From positions 4,312,501-4,376,500 of the forward strand of contig NZ_CP127294.1 in the NCBI RefSeq assembly GCF_030285625.1: a DNA stretch of 64,000 bases, in the 5' to 3' direction. Below are positions 28,191 through 36,783 of the stretch, in pieces; within the stretch, counting starts at the first letter, position 1; the number at the start of each line of letters is the position of its first letter. Position numbers and translations under genes: made by a program. The notes beneath the pieces are model-generated. The model was not told where the DNA came from. It saw nothing but the letters and a program-made list of their open reading frames with translations, and did not search any database. Source of the stretch: Amycolatopsis sp. 2-15 (GTDB lineage Bacteria > Actinomycetota > Actinomycetes > Mycobacteriales > Pseudonocardiaceae).

Positions 28191-29110
28191 GTGAGGTTGC
28201 TGGGTTGGGTGCGCCTCGCGGTGAGCGGGGCGGGCGGGCAGTCGCGAGGTGGGTTCGCTGGTTGCGAAGCCCCGGACGACGGATGGCCGGTGGGACACAT
28301 GCGTAGCGGGATGGGGTCGCTGGTTGGGAGTGCCCGCGGTGATCGAGTCGGGCGGACAGTCCCGAGGTGGGTTCGCTGGTTGCGAAGTCTCCGAGGACGG
28401 CAAGCCCGGTGGGGCATGGGCGCAGTGGGGTGAGGTCGCTGGTTGGGTGCGCCTCGCGGTGAGCAGGGCAGGCGGGCGTCCCGAGGTGGGTTCGCTGGTT
28501 GCGAAGTCTCCGAGGACGGCAAGCCCGGTGGGGCATGGGCGCAGTGGGGTGAGGTCGCTGGTTGGGCGCGCCTCGCGGTAAGCGGGGCGGGCGGGCAGTC
28601 GCGAGGTGGGTTCATTGGTCGCGAAGCTCCGGGAGGGAAGCCCGGCGGGGCATGGGTGTAGCGGGGTGGGTTCGTTGGTTGCGAAGCCCCGGAGGAGAGC
28701 AAGGCCGGAGGGTAGCGGGGTGAGGTTGCTGGTTGGGAGGGTCCCGAGGTGAGTGAGCCGGGCGGGCAGTCGCGAGGTGGGTTCGCTGGTTGCGAAGTCT
28801 CCGAGGGCAGCAAGCCCGGTGGGGCATGGGCGTCGCGGGCGAGGTTGTTGGTTGGGTGCGCCTCGAGGTGAGCGGGGTGGGCGGGCAGTCGCGAGGTGGG
28901 TTCGCTGGTTGCGAAGCCCTGGAGGAGCGGAAGCCCGGGCGGGGCATGGGTGTGCCGCGGCGGCGTTGTTGGTTGGGTGCGCCCCGTGGGGAGCGAGCCG
29001 GGCGGGCTGCCGCGGGGTGGGTTCGCTGGTTGCGAAGCCCCGCGGACAGCCAGCCCAGGGAGCTCGCCACGAGGAGATCTCGTTGGTGAGAGCGCCGAGG
29101 AGTCGGCAAG
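28191..29110. repeat. tandem array of ~118-121-bp hairpin-bearing units
   Basis: Eight units are marked by the core TTCGCTGGTTGCGAAG or close variants, beginning at 28254, 28372, 28490, 28611, 28671, 28782, 28901 and 29022. A ninth, degenerate unit lies near 29085. Spacings are 118, 118, 121, 60, 111, 119 and 121 bp. Each full unit also has a conserved GGTTGGGTGCGCCTCGCGGTGAGC block and a GCAAGCCCGG-GGGGCATGGG block. The core folds on itself (TTCGC/GCGAA), and CCTCG/CGAGG arms flank the middle. The spacings are not multiples of three, so it is not a repeat protein. It lies just downstream of the I36 gene. Confidence 0.88.
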
Positions 29111-29218
29111 CCGGGTGAGTGCGGCCCGCGGCTGCGAGGCGGGAGGGTGCGCCACGGAGTGGGTGCGCCCCGGGGTGACAGGCGGGGGTGCTTGAGGCCC
29201 CGGGGTGCGGCGGGCGCG

Positions 29219-29797
29219 TCAGTTCCAGATTTTGATGGCGCGCACCACGAAGGGGGATTGCGGAACGTAAGTGCCGCCACCCGGGTAGGTGGTGAAGTCT
29301 CCCTCGGTCGTGCATTCTTCGCTTTGGTAGATGGTGACGTCGCGGGTCAGGCGGTTGACGAAGGAATGCCCTTCGAATCCCTCGGGCAGGGGAATGCAGT
29401 CTTCGGGATTCGCGGTGCGGAGGTCGTAGTGCTGAGTGGTGCCGGAGTAGCTTTCGGTGGTCCAGAGGCACAGTTCGCCGACGGTGCAAGCCGGGTCCGA
29501 AGTAGCCGGATGGGTGAGTGCCGGGCCGGGAGCCGAAGGGGCGAGGTGATGGGCCGTCGGAGAGGCGTGAGTCGACGGAGACGCAGAGGCGTGCGCAGGC
29601 TGGGCTGAAGGCATAGCAGAGGCGGCCTGCGAGGAAGGCGCAGCAGAAGCCATCCCCGTCCCCGCCAGCAGGCCCGCTGTTGCCAGCAGGAGCACGCGCG
29701 GCAGGCGCGCCGGCAAGCCGGGCAGGCGCGACGGTGTGGTGGGCCATCCGGAGTGGCCGGGGAAAGCGGGCAGCTTCGGCATCAGGCGTCGGAACAT
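29219..29797 (-). CDS. secreted peptidase inhibitor family I36-like protein
   Basis: A 192-aa protein. The N-terminal ~50 residues hold a long basic region and a hydrophobic signal core (LLLATAGLLAGTGMASA). They are followed by an Ala/Ser/His/Pro-rich linker of about 55 aa and a C-terminal domain of about 90 aa. That domain has CTVGELCLWTTESYSGT and a later Cys pair, resembling the Streptomyces metalloproteinase inhibitor (beta-gamma-crystallin-like, I36). The start at 29797 has GGGGGGAG about 9 nt upstream. Its 3' end abuts the repeat array, into which its transcript would run. Confidence 0.82.
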   Translation of the reverse strand: MFRRLMPKLPAFPGHSGWPTTPSRLPGLPARLPRVLLLATAGLLAGTGMASAAPSSQAASAMPSAQPAHASASPSTHASPTAHHLAPSAPGPALTHPATSDPACTVGELCLWTTESYSGTTQHYDLRTANPEDCIPLPEGFEGHSFVNRLTRDVTIYQSEECTTEGDFTTYPGGGTYVPQSPFVVRAIKIWN

Positions 29798-29898
29798 CGT
29801 GGGAACTCCCCCCTCGGTGGCGGCCGAAGGGGCCGCCGTGGAATGTGTGAGTTCTACGATGGCGGGTGGGGGTGGGTTTGTCTGCCCGCATTCCTACG

Positions 29899-29945
29899 TC
29901 TGTGGACAAGTAGTATTCCGTCGCTCGAATGGCGCGAGTTGTCCA
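29899..29945. other. pair of inverted perfect DnaA boxes
   Basis: TGTGGACAA (29899-29907) and TTGTCCACA (29937-29945) are both exact matches to the consensus DnaA box of GC-rich actinobacteria, inverted and 38 bp apart start to start. They sit between the I36 gene start and the LacI gene end. This is not an origin layout (only two boxes, no dnaA/dnaN nearby), but it could bind or titrate DnaA. Confidence 0.55.
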
Positions 29946-29965
29946 CAGATCGGTGAACGGTATTG

Positions 29966-31033
29966 CTAAACGGCGGCTGTGCTGTTTCGGCGGATCAACG
30001 ACACCGGGAGCACCACCGGCGGAGGCGGATTGTCGCCGGCCAGCAAGTGCAGGATCAGCTCGCCCGCGGTGCGGCCCTTGCCGGCGAGGTCCTGGCGGAC
30101 GGTGGTCAGCGGCGGCTCCGCCCAGGCGGCCTGGGGGGTGTCGTCGAAGCCGACCACCGAGACGTCGTCGGGCACGCGCAGGCCCAGCTGCCGGGCGGCG
30201 GCGACGGCGGCCAGCGCCAGCTGGTCGGACATGCACAGCAGCGCCGTCGGCCGAGGGGTGGCGGTCAGAAGTTCCGCGGCGCTCGCCCGGGCGGTGTCCG
30301 CCGACAGCCACGGCGCCTCGGCCACCGCGACGTCGGTCACGCCGGCCGCGGAGAGCGTCGACAGGTAGCCCGCCAGGCGCTCGCGCGTGCCGTGGAATGA
30401 GCTCGCCCGCGCGGACTCCAGGCCGGAGGGGCCCTCGGGCGACAGCCGGGGCGCGGACAGGATCGCGAACCGCCGGTGTCCCAGCTCCAGCAGGTGCCGC
30501 GCCGCCAGGACGGCCCCGCCGTGGTCGTCGCAGCCGACGCGGGCGGTGTCGGGCAGCAGGGGCTGGTCGATGACCACGAGCGGCAAGCCGCGGTCGTGCA
30601 CGGCCTCCAGCGCGGGGCTGCCGTCGGCCAGTGAGTAGGCCACGGCGATGTCCGCCTGCGCCGCCAGCACGCGCTCCGACGCCGGCCCGCCGTGCGCTTC
30701 GCCGCCGGGCAAGAGCAGCAGCGCGTGGCCGGTCGGCTCCACCGCCTTCGCGAGCGCGTCGAGCGTGATCGACAGCGCCGGGTCCGAGAACGCCGCCGAC
30801 AGCGACGCGTCGAGCAGGAACGCGATCGCGCCCGTCCGGCTCGTGGCGAGGCTGCGCGCGGTCGGGTTCGGCCCCGGATACCCCAGCTCCTTGGCCGCGC
30901 GCAGCACCTGTTCCCGCAGCTGCGCCGACAGCTGGTCAGGCCGGTTGTAGGCGTTCGAGACCGTCGCGCGGGACACCCCGACCGCTTCGGCGACGTCGTC
31001 CAGCGTCGGACGCCGGCGCCGGGTGCTCGTCAT
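29966..31033 (-). CDS. LacI-family transcriptional regulator
   Basis: A 355-aa repressor. The HTH is residues about 9-28 (TLDDVAEAVGVSRATVSNAYN), followed by the hinge helix (NPTARSLATSRTG) and a periplasmic-binding-protein-like effector domain to the end. It is divergent from an MFS transporter gene, with an AAGCGCTT palindrome in between, so it probably senses the transported compound and represses transport. Confidence 0.94.
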   Translation of the reverse strand: MTSTRRRRPTLDDVAEAVGVSRATVSNAYNRPDQLSAQLREQVLRAAKELGYPGPNPTARSLATSRTGAIAFLLDASLSAAFSDPALSITLDALAKAVEPTGHALLLLPGGEAHGGPASERVLAAQADIAVAYSLADGSPALEAVHDRGLPLVVIDQPLLPDTARVGCDDHGGAVLAARHLLELGHRRFAILSAPRLSPEGPSGLESARASSFHGTRERLAGYLSTLSAAGVTDVAVAEAPWLSADTARASAAELLTATPRPTALLCMSDQLALAAVAAARQLGLRVPDDVSVVGFDDTPQAAWAEPPLTTVRQDLAGKGRTAGELILHLLAGDNPPPPVVLPVSLIRRNSTAAV

Positions 31034-31062
31034 CGGCGGAGCATAGCGCGGCCTTGACCCTC

Positions 31063-31076
31063 TGAAGCGCTTAAGT
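31063..31076. promoter_or_regulatory. LacI-type operator (TGAAGCGCTTAAG)
   Basis: The palindrome with core AAGCGCTT (31065-31072) has the central CG typical of LacI-family sites. It lies 30-45 nt upstream of both the LacI gene (start 31033) and the MFS gene (start 31117). Confidence 0.75.
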
Positions 31077-31116
31077 CATTCTGGGCCAAGGGCTCCCGTC
31101 GACGAAGGGGTGACTG

Positions 31117-32298
31117 ATGCGCGACCGGACGGCGGTGTTCGCGGTCTTCGCGCTCAACGGGGCGGCCCTCGGTTCGTGGGCCCCGCGCACGCCCGCCATC
31201 GCCGCCCACGTGCACGCCGTGCCGGGCGTCTTCGGGCTCGCGCTGCTCGGCGCGAGCGTCGGGATGCTGCGTGCCGCACCGGTTTCCGGCCGGATCACCG
31301 AACGCGTGGGTGCCCGCGCGGCCGTCGCGGGCAGCACCGTGGTGGCCGCCGTCGCGCTCGCGCTCGTCGGCTTCGCGCCGAACGTGCCATTGCTCGCCGG
31401 CGCCCTGTTCGTGCTCGGCGCGGGCGTGGGGTCCCTCGACGTCGCCATGAACATCGCGGGCGTCGCCGTCGAGCGCCGCACCGGCCGCGCCGTGATGCCG
31501 ACGCTGCACGCCGGGTTCAGCTTCGGCGCACTCGCCGGCTCGCTGCTCGCGGGGCTGGCCGCGGGCCACGGCTGGTCGCCCGCGCGCCACCTTTCCGTGG
31601 CCGCCGTAACCGCCCTGGTCGTGCTCGTCGCCGTGCTCAAGGCCGTGCCGGGGGACCGGCCGCCGAAGGAGACCACGCCGCCGGAACGCGGGAAAGCGCC
31701 GATCCGCCGGCCCGCCCTGTGGCTGCTCGCGGCCGTCGCGCTGTGCTCGGCGATCGCCGAGCGCGCGAGCTCCGACTGGTCGGCCCTGCTCATGGTGACC
31801 GTCCACGGCGTCGGCCAGGGCGCGGCGGCGCTGGCCTACTCGGGGTTCTCGCTCGCCATGGCCCTGGCCCGGCTCGGTGGCGCGTGGAGCCAGGAACGCT
31901 TCGGCGCCACGCGTTCCCTCGCTGTCGGCGCGGGCGTGGCGGCGATCGGTCTCATCGGCACCGCCGTGTTCACGCCGGCCGCCTTCGCATACGTCGGCTT
32001 CGCGCTGGCCGGCGCCGGCCTCGCCGCGGCGTTCCCGCTGGCGCTGAGCCTGGCCGGCAGCGCCGGGAAGCGCGCCGACGGCGGAGGCGGCGAACGCGAG
32101 CTGGCGTTCGTCAGCACCATCGCCTACTCCGGCTTCCTCGCCGGTCCGCCGATGATCGGCGGCATCGCACAGGCGACGTCCTACTCCGTGTCGTTCGTGG
32201 TCGTCGGCCTCATCGCCGCGCTGATCGTGCCGGCCGCCCTCGTCGCGGCCCGCGCGCGGCGGCGTGAGGAACTAGCCCTGGGTCTCCCCGTCCGGTGA
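31117..32298 (+). CDS. MFS transporter
   Basis: A 393-aa integral membrane protein with about 12 hydrophobic segments. It opens FAVFALNGAALGSWAPRTPAI, resembling the YbjJ-like group of MFS permeases, and has the loop 2-3 signature GRITERVGAR. A charged central loop (about 180-200) divides the two halves. The ATG follows GAAGGGG by about 7 nt. It is paired with the divergent LacI regulator; the substrate is unknown, possibly a sugar or nucleoside. It overlaps the end of the next convergent gene by 27 nt. Confidence 0.9.
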   Translation: MRDRTAVFAVFALNGAALGSWAPRTPAIAAHVHAVPGVFGLALLGASVGMLRAAPVSGRITERVGARAAVAGSTVVAAVALALVGFAPNVPLLAGALFVLGAGVGSLDVAMNIAGVAVERRTGRAVMPTLHAGFSFGALAGSLLAGLAAGHGWSPARHLSVAAVTALVVLVAVLKAVPGDRPPKETTPPERGKAPIRRPALWLLAAVALCSAIAERASSDWSALLMVTVHGVGQGAAALAYSGFSLAMALARLGGAWSQERFGATRSLAVGAGVAAIGLIGTAVFTPAAFAYVGFALAGAGLAAAFPLALSLAGSAGKRADGGGGERELAFVSTIAYSGFLAGPPMIGGIAQATSYSVSFVVVGLIAALIVPAALVAARARRREELALGLPVR

Positions 32299-32910
32299 CT
32301 CGCGCCACTGCCTGAACGGCCGGTCGAGCGCCCACTTGTCCCCGTCGTGCTCCAGCACGCGGTATTCGCACGTGCGCAGGTTCGACAGCGACTCGAACAG
32401 GTCCACGCTCCAGCCGAACAGCCGGCGGCACAGCAGCCGCAAGGTGAGGCCGTGGGAGACGATCAGCACGCTGCGGGGGTGAGTTCCGCCACTGTGCAGC
32501 AGCTCGGCGAGGAAACCGGCCACCCGGTCGTCCACGTCGGCGCCCGACTCGCCGAAGGGCAGCCGGTAGAAGAAGTGCCCGAACTCGTGCCGCCGCTGCC
32601 GCTGCACCTCCTGGTCCTGCGGGTCCTGGAGGTTGCCCCAGTCCTGCTCGCGCAGCCGCGGCTCCTGCACCACCCGGTCGCAGTCACTCTCGATGTCCAG
32701 CTGCCGCAGGGTCTCGCGGGTGCGCAGGTAGGGGCTCACGTACACGGCAGGGCGCTCGCCGCGCAGCAGTTCCTTGATCACCGACCCCGCCGCGGCGGCC
32801 TCCGCCCGGCCCTTCTCGGTCAGCGGGATCGCGTGGTCCGGGATCCGGGTGTAGGCGAGTTGGTCGACGCTCCCAAGGGACTCGGCGTGACGCAGCAGGA
32901 TGATCCGCAC
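32272..32910 (-). CDS. histidine phosphatase family protein
   Basis: A 212-aa phosphoglycerate-mutase-like phosphatase. The RHG-type motif is LLRHAES, the second catalytic His is in VSHGLTLRLL, and the Arg/Glu set is in RTRETLRQL and REQDWG. The DWGNLQDPQDQEVQRQRR segment is seen in actinobacterial members. The substrate is unknown. The start is a GTG at 32910. The last codons overlap the transporter end on the other strand. Confidence 0.9.
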   Translation of the reverse strand: MRIILLRHAESLGSVDQLAYTRIPDHAIPLTEKGRAEAAAAGSVIKELLRGERPAVYVSPYLRTRETLRQLDIESDCDRVVQEPRLREQDWGNLQDPQDQEVQRQRRHEFGHFFYRLPFGESGADVDDRVAGFLAELLHSGGTHPRSVLIVSHGLTLRLLCRRLFGWSVDLFESLSNLRTCEYRVLEHDGDKWALDRPFRQWRESPDGETQG

Positions 32911-32973
32911 GAAACCATCATGCCCGTCCGCACCCCCGTGCCGCGGGAAACGGGACCGGCCTAGTCTCGAACG

Positions 32974-34992
32974 GTGAGCACGGACGCAGTGACGAAACCC
33001 GAACCCACGGCGCGGCGCAGGACCAGTGTGCTGCCGCTGCTCTCAGTGGGCGTGGTGATCGCCGCCGTCGTCGCGGTCGGGCTCGTGGCGCTCACCGGTG
33101 GTGCCGGGTACCTGATCGCCGGTCTGCCCGACCCGGGGCTGGTCACGCGCTACGGCATCACGGCCGTCCGGGTGCTTGCCGAAGCCGCGTCCGTGGTCTG
33201 CGTCGGCGCGCTGCTGCTGGCCGCGTTCCTGGTGCCGCCGCAGAAGTCCGGCACGCTGGGCCCCGAGGGCTACGCCGCTGTGCGCGCGGCCGGCATCGCC
33301 GCATGGGTGTGGTTCGCCTCGTCGCTGCTCTCGGTGGCCTTCACCGCGGCCGACGGCGCCGGCAAGCCGTTCCTGGAAGTCCTTTCGCCCCAGACGCTGC
33401 TGGACCTCGTCGACGCGATCGAGCAGCCCAAGGCCTGGCTGTGGACGGCGCTCATCGCGGTGCTGCTCGCCCTCGGCTGCCGGCTCGTGCTCACGTGGGG
33501 CTGGACGGCCGTGCTGTTCTTCGTGGCCGTCGCGGGCCTGGTGCCGGTTGCCGTCACGGGGCACTCCGCGAGCGGCGGCTCGCACGACATGGCCACCAAC
33601 AGCCTGCTGTTCCACCTGATCGCCGCCGCGGTGTGGGTCGGCGGTCTCGTGGCGCTGCTCGCTCTCGGCTGGCGCCGGGGTGCGCACCTTTCGCTGGCCG
33701 CCCGGCGGTTCTCCAAGCTGGCCCTGGTCTGCTGGGTCGTGATGGCGATCTCCGGCGTGATCAACGCGCTGGTGCGCATCAACCTCGGTGACCTGTTCAC
33801 CACCGACTACGGCTTGCTCGTGGTCGCGAAGGTCGTCGCGCTGCTGTTGCTCGGCGTCTTCGGTCACCAGCAGCGCCAGCGCGGTGTGCGCGACCTCGTC
33901 GACGGCAAGGGCGGCGGCCAGCTGCTGCGGCTGGCGGCCGTCGAGGTGCTGATCATGTTCGTGACGCTCGGCATCGCGTCCGGCCTCGCCCGCACACCAC
34001 CCCCGGCCGACGCCGTCACGCAGCCCTCCACCACCGAGCTGCTGATCGGGTACAACCTCGACGGCGCGCCCACCTTCTGGCGCCTGCTCACCGACTGGCG
34101 GTTCGACCTGGTCTACGGCACGGCCGCGATCGTGCTGGCCGGGCTCTACCTCGCCGGCGTGCGGCGGCTGCGCAAGCGCGGTGACACGTGGCCCACCGGC
34201 CGGATCGTCGCGTGGCTCGCCGGCTGCCTGGTGCTCCTGATCGCCTCGTCGTCGGGCATCGGCCGCTACTCGCCGGCGATGTTCAGCGTGCACATGGGCA
34301 CGCACATGCTGCTGTCGATGGTCGTGCCCGTGTTGCTGGTGCTGGGCGGCCCGGTGACGCTCGCGCTGCGCGCCCTGCCGACCGCCGGTGCCGGCGCGCC
34401 GCCCGGGCCGCGTGAGTGGCTCCTGGCGGCCGTGCACTCGCCCGTCTCCCGGTTCCTGACGCACCCCGTCGTGGCGCTGCTGCTGTTCGTGGGCTCGTTC
34501 TACGCGCTGTACTTCTCCGGCCTGTTCGACTCCGCCCTGAACTACCACTGGGCGCACCTGGCGATGAACGCCCACTTCCTGCTCGCCGGCTACGTCTTCT
34601 ACTGGCCGGTGATCGGCGTCGACCCGGCGCCGCGCAAGATCCCGCCGGTCGGCCGGCTCGGGATGATGTTCGCCGCGATGCCGTTCCACGCGTTCTTCGG
34701 CGTGATCCTGATGAACATGCAGGCCGTGATCGGCCAGGAGTTCTACACCTCATTGCGCCTGCCGTGGGTCGGCGACCTGCTCACCGACCAGCGTCTCGGC
34801 GGCGGCATCGCGTGGGCCGCGGGCGAGGTGCCCGTGCTGCTGGTGCTGATCGCGCTGCTGGTGCAGTGGGCGCGCGCCGACGAGCGCGAGGCCAAGCGCA
34901 AGGACCGCCGCGAGGAGAACACCGGCGGCGAAGAGCTGGCCGCCTACAACGCGATGCTCAAGAACCTGGCCGACGGCAAACGGGCGGAATGA
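32974..34992 (+). CDS. CopD-CtaG fusion: copper transport and cytochrome oxidase assembly membrane protein
   Basis: A 672-aa polytopic membrane protein. The N-terminal half (to about residue 340) is a CopD-like copper uptake domain (HDMATNSLLFHLIAAAVWVG). The C-terminal half is a CtaG/caa3-assembly domain (FSVHMGTHMLLSMVVPVLLV, then HWAHLAMNAHFLLAGY with its His residues). The fusion is common in actinobacteria and probably delivers copper across the membrane to the terminal oxidase. The start is a GTG at 32974. It complements the copper export cluster at 5-8 kb. Confidence 0.93.
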   Translation: MSTDAVTKPEPTARRRTSVLPLLSVGVVIAAVVAVGLVALTGGAGYLIAGLPDPGLVTRYGITAVRVLAEAASVVCVGALLLAAFLVPPQKSGTLGPEGYAAVRAAGIAAWVWFASSLLSVAFTAADGAGKPFLEVLSPQTLLDLVDAIEQPKAWLWTALIAVLLALGCRLVLTWGWTAVLFFVAVAGLVPVAVTGHSASGGSHDMATNSLLFHLIAAAVWVGGLVALLALGWRRGAHLSLAARRFSKLALVCWVVMAISGVINALVRINLGDLFTTDYGLLVVAKVVALLLLGVFGHQQRQRGVRDLVDGKGGGQLLRLAAVEVLIMFVTLGIASGLARTPPPADAVTQPSTTELLIGYNLDGAPTFWRLLTDWRFDLVYGTAAIVLAGLYLAGVRRLRKRGDTWPTGRIVAWLAGCLVLLIASSSGIGRYSPAMFSVHMGTHMLLSMVVPVLLVLGGPVTLALRALPTAGAGAPPGPREWLLAAVHSPVSRFLTHPVVALLLFVGSFYALYFSGLFDSALNYHWAHLAMNAHFLLAGYVFYWPVIGVDPAPRKIPPVGRLGMMFAAMPFHAFFGVILMNMQAVIGQEFYTSLRLPWVGDLLTDQRLGGGIAWAAGEVPVLLVLIALLVQWARADEREAKRKDRREENTGGEELAAYNAMLKNLADGKRAE

Positions 34993-35092
34993 CCGCGCGG
35001 ATGATGTCGTCCGCGTGATGTGGGCATGACCCTCGGTAGCGCGGTGGTGACCGCCGTCAGGGCGCGGATCGGGCCACTCTACGATCGCTTGT

Positions 35093-36769
35093 ATGGCCGA
35101 GTTCATCTACACCATGAAGAAGGTGCGCAAGACCGTCGGGGACAAGGTCATCCTCGACGACGTCAGCACCGCGTTCTACCCCGGCGCCAAGATCGGCGTG
35201 GTGGGGCCGAACGGTGCCGGTAAGTCCACCGTTCTCAAGATCATGGCGGGGATCGAGCAGGCCAGCAACGGCGAGGCGTTCCTGCAGCCGGGTGCCACCG
35301 TTGGCATCCTCATGCAGGAGCCGCAGCTGGACGAGACGAAGACCGTCCGCCAGAACGTCGAGGAAGGCCTCGGCGAGACCAAGCAGAAGCTCGACCGGTA
35401 CAACGAGATCGCCGAGCAGATGGCGACCGACTACACCGACGAGCTCATGGAGGAGATGGGCAAGCTCCAGGAGGAGCTCGACCACGCCGACGCGTGGGAG
35501 CTCGACTCCACGGTCGAGCAGGCGATGGACGCGCTGCGCTGCCCGCCGCCGGACGAGCCCGTCGACCACCTCTCCGGTGGTGAGCGCCGCCGGGTCGCGC
35601 TGTGCAAGCTGTTGCTGTCCGCGCCCGACCTCCTGCTGCTCGACGAGCCCACCAACCACCTGGACGCCGAAAGCGTGCTGTGGCTGGAGCAGTTCCTCAT
35701 GAACTACGCCGGCGCCGTCCTGGCCGTGACCCACGACCGGTACTTCCTGGACAACGTCGCCGAGTGGATCATGGAGCTCGACCGCGGCCGCGTCGTCGGC
35801 TACGAGGGCAACTACTCCACCTACCTGGAGAAGAAGCGCGAGCGCCTCGAGGTCCAGGGCAAGAAGGACGCGAAGCTCGCCAAGCGCCTCAAGACCGAGC
35901 TCGAGTGGGTGCGGTCCAACGCCAAGGCGCGCCAGACGAAGTCGCGCTCGCGCCTCGACCGCTACGAGGAGATGGCGGCCGAAGCCGACAAGCACCGCAA
36001 GCTCGACTTCGAGGAGATCCAGATCCCGCCGGGCCCGCGCCTGGGCAGCGTGGTGGTCGAGGTCGAGAAGCTGCGCAAGGGCTTCGACGACCGCGTGCTC
36101 ATCGACGGGCTGTCGTTCGACCTGCCGCGCAACGGCATCGTCGGCGTGATCGGCCCGAACGGCGTCGGCAAGACCACGCTGTTCAAGACGATCGTGGGGC
36201 TCGAGGAGCCGGACGGCGGCTCGGTCAAGATCGGCGAGACGGTCAAACTGTCCTATGTGGACCAGAACCGCGCCGGCATCGACCCGAAAAAGACGGTGTG
36301 GGAGGTCGTGTCGGACAAGCTCGACTACATCCACGTCGGGCAGACCGAAATGCCTTCGCGCGCGTATGTGAGCGCGTTCGGCTTCAAGGGTCCGGACCAG
36401 CAGAAGCCGGCGGGCGTGCTCTCCGGTGGTGAGCGCAACCGGCTGAACCTGGCGCTGACGCTCAAGCAGGGTGGAAACCTGATCCTGCTGGACGAGCCGA
36501 CCAACGACTTGGACGTGGAAACCCTGGGCTCGCTGGAAAACGCGCTGGAGCAGTTCCCCGGGTGCGCCGTGGTCATCTCCCACGACCGGTGGTTCCTCGA
36601 CCGGGTCGCCACGCACATCCTGGCGTGGGAAGGCACGGACGAAGACCCGGCGAAGTGGTTCTGGTTCGAGGGCAACTTCGAGGGCTACGAGAAGAACAAG
36701 GTCGAGCGCCTCGGCGCCGAAGCGGCGCGGCCGCACCGGGTCACTCATCGCAAGCTGAAGCGCGACTGA
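35093..36769 (+). CDS. ettA: energy-dependent translational throttle protein EttA (ABC-F)
   Basis: A 558-aa soluble protein with two ATP-binding cassettes. Walker A sequences are GPNGAGKST and GPNGVGKTT, signatures LSGGERRRVALCKLL and LSGGERNRLNLALTL, and Walker B DEPTNHLD and DEPTNDLD. The linker with the arm and basic helix (KKRERLEVQGKKDAKLAKR) is that of EttA. EttA binds the ribosomal E site and gates entry into elongation according to ATP/ADP. Length matches E. coli EttA (555 aa). The ATG is at 35093. Confidence 0.96.
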   Translation: MAEFIYTMKKVRKTVGDKVILDDVSTAFYPGAKIGVVGPNGAGKSTVLKIMAGIEQASNGEAFLQPGATVGILMQEPQLDETKTVRQNVEEGLGETKQKLDRYNEIAEQMATDYTDELMEEMGKLQEELDHADAWELDSTVEQAMDALRCPPPDEPVDHLSGGERRRVALCKLLLSAPDLLLLDEPTNHLDAESVLWLEQFLMNYAGAVLAVTHDRYFLDNVAEWIMELDRGRVVGYEGNYSTYLEKKRERLEVQGKKDAKLAKRLKTELEWVRSNAKARQTKSRSRLDRYEEMAAEADKHRKLDFEEIQIPPGPRLGSVVVEVEKLRKGFDDRVLIDGLSFDLPRNGIVGVIGPNGVGKTTLFKTIVGLEEPDGGSVKIGETVKLSYVDQNRAGIDPKKTVWEVVSDKLDYIHVGQTEMPSRAYVSAFGFKGPDQQKPAGVLSGGERNRLNLALTLKQGGNLILLDEPTNDLDVETLGSLENALEQFPGCAVVISHDRWFLDRVATHILAWEGTDEDPAKWFWFEGNFEGYEKNKVERLGAEAARPHRVTHRKLKRD

Positions 36770-36783
36770 CGCCGGGGGCCGGA

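Noticed and set aside
28191..29110. CRISPR array
   Set aside because: Units are ~120 bp and similar along their whole length; there are no unique spacers and no cas genes.
28068..30311. A 747-aa minus-strand frame with 40-residue repeats
   Set aside because: It crosses the I36 gene in another frame and the repeat units do not keep a reading frame; it has no ribosome site.
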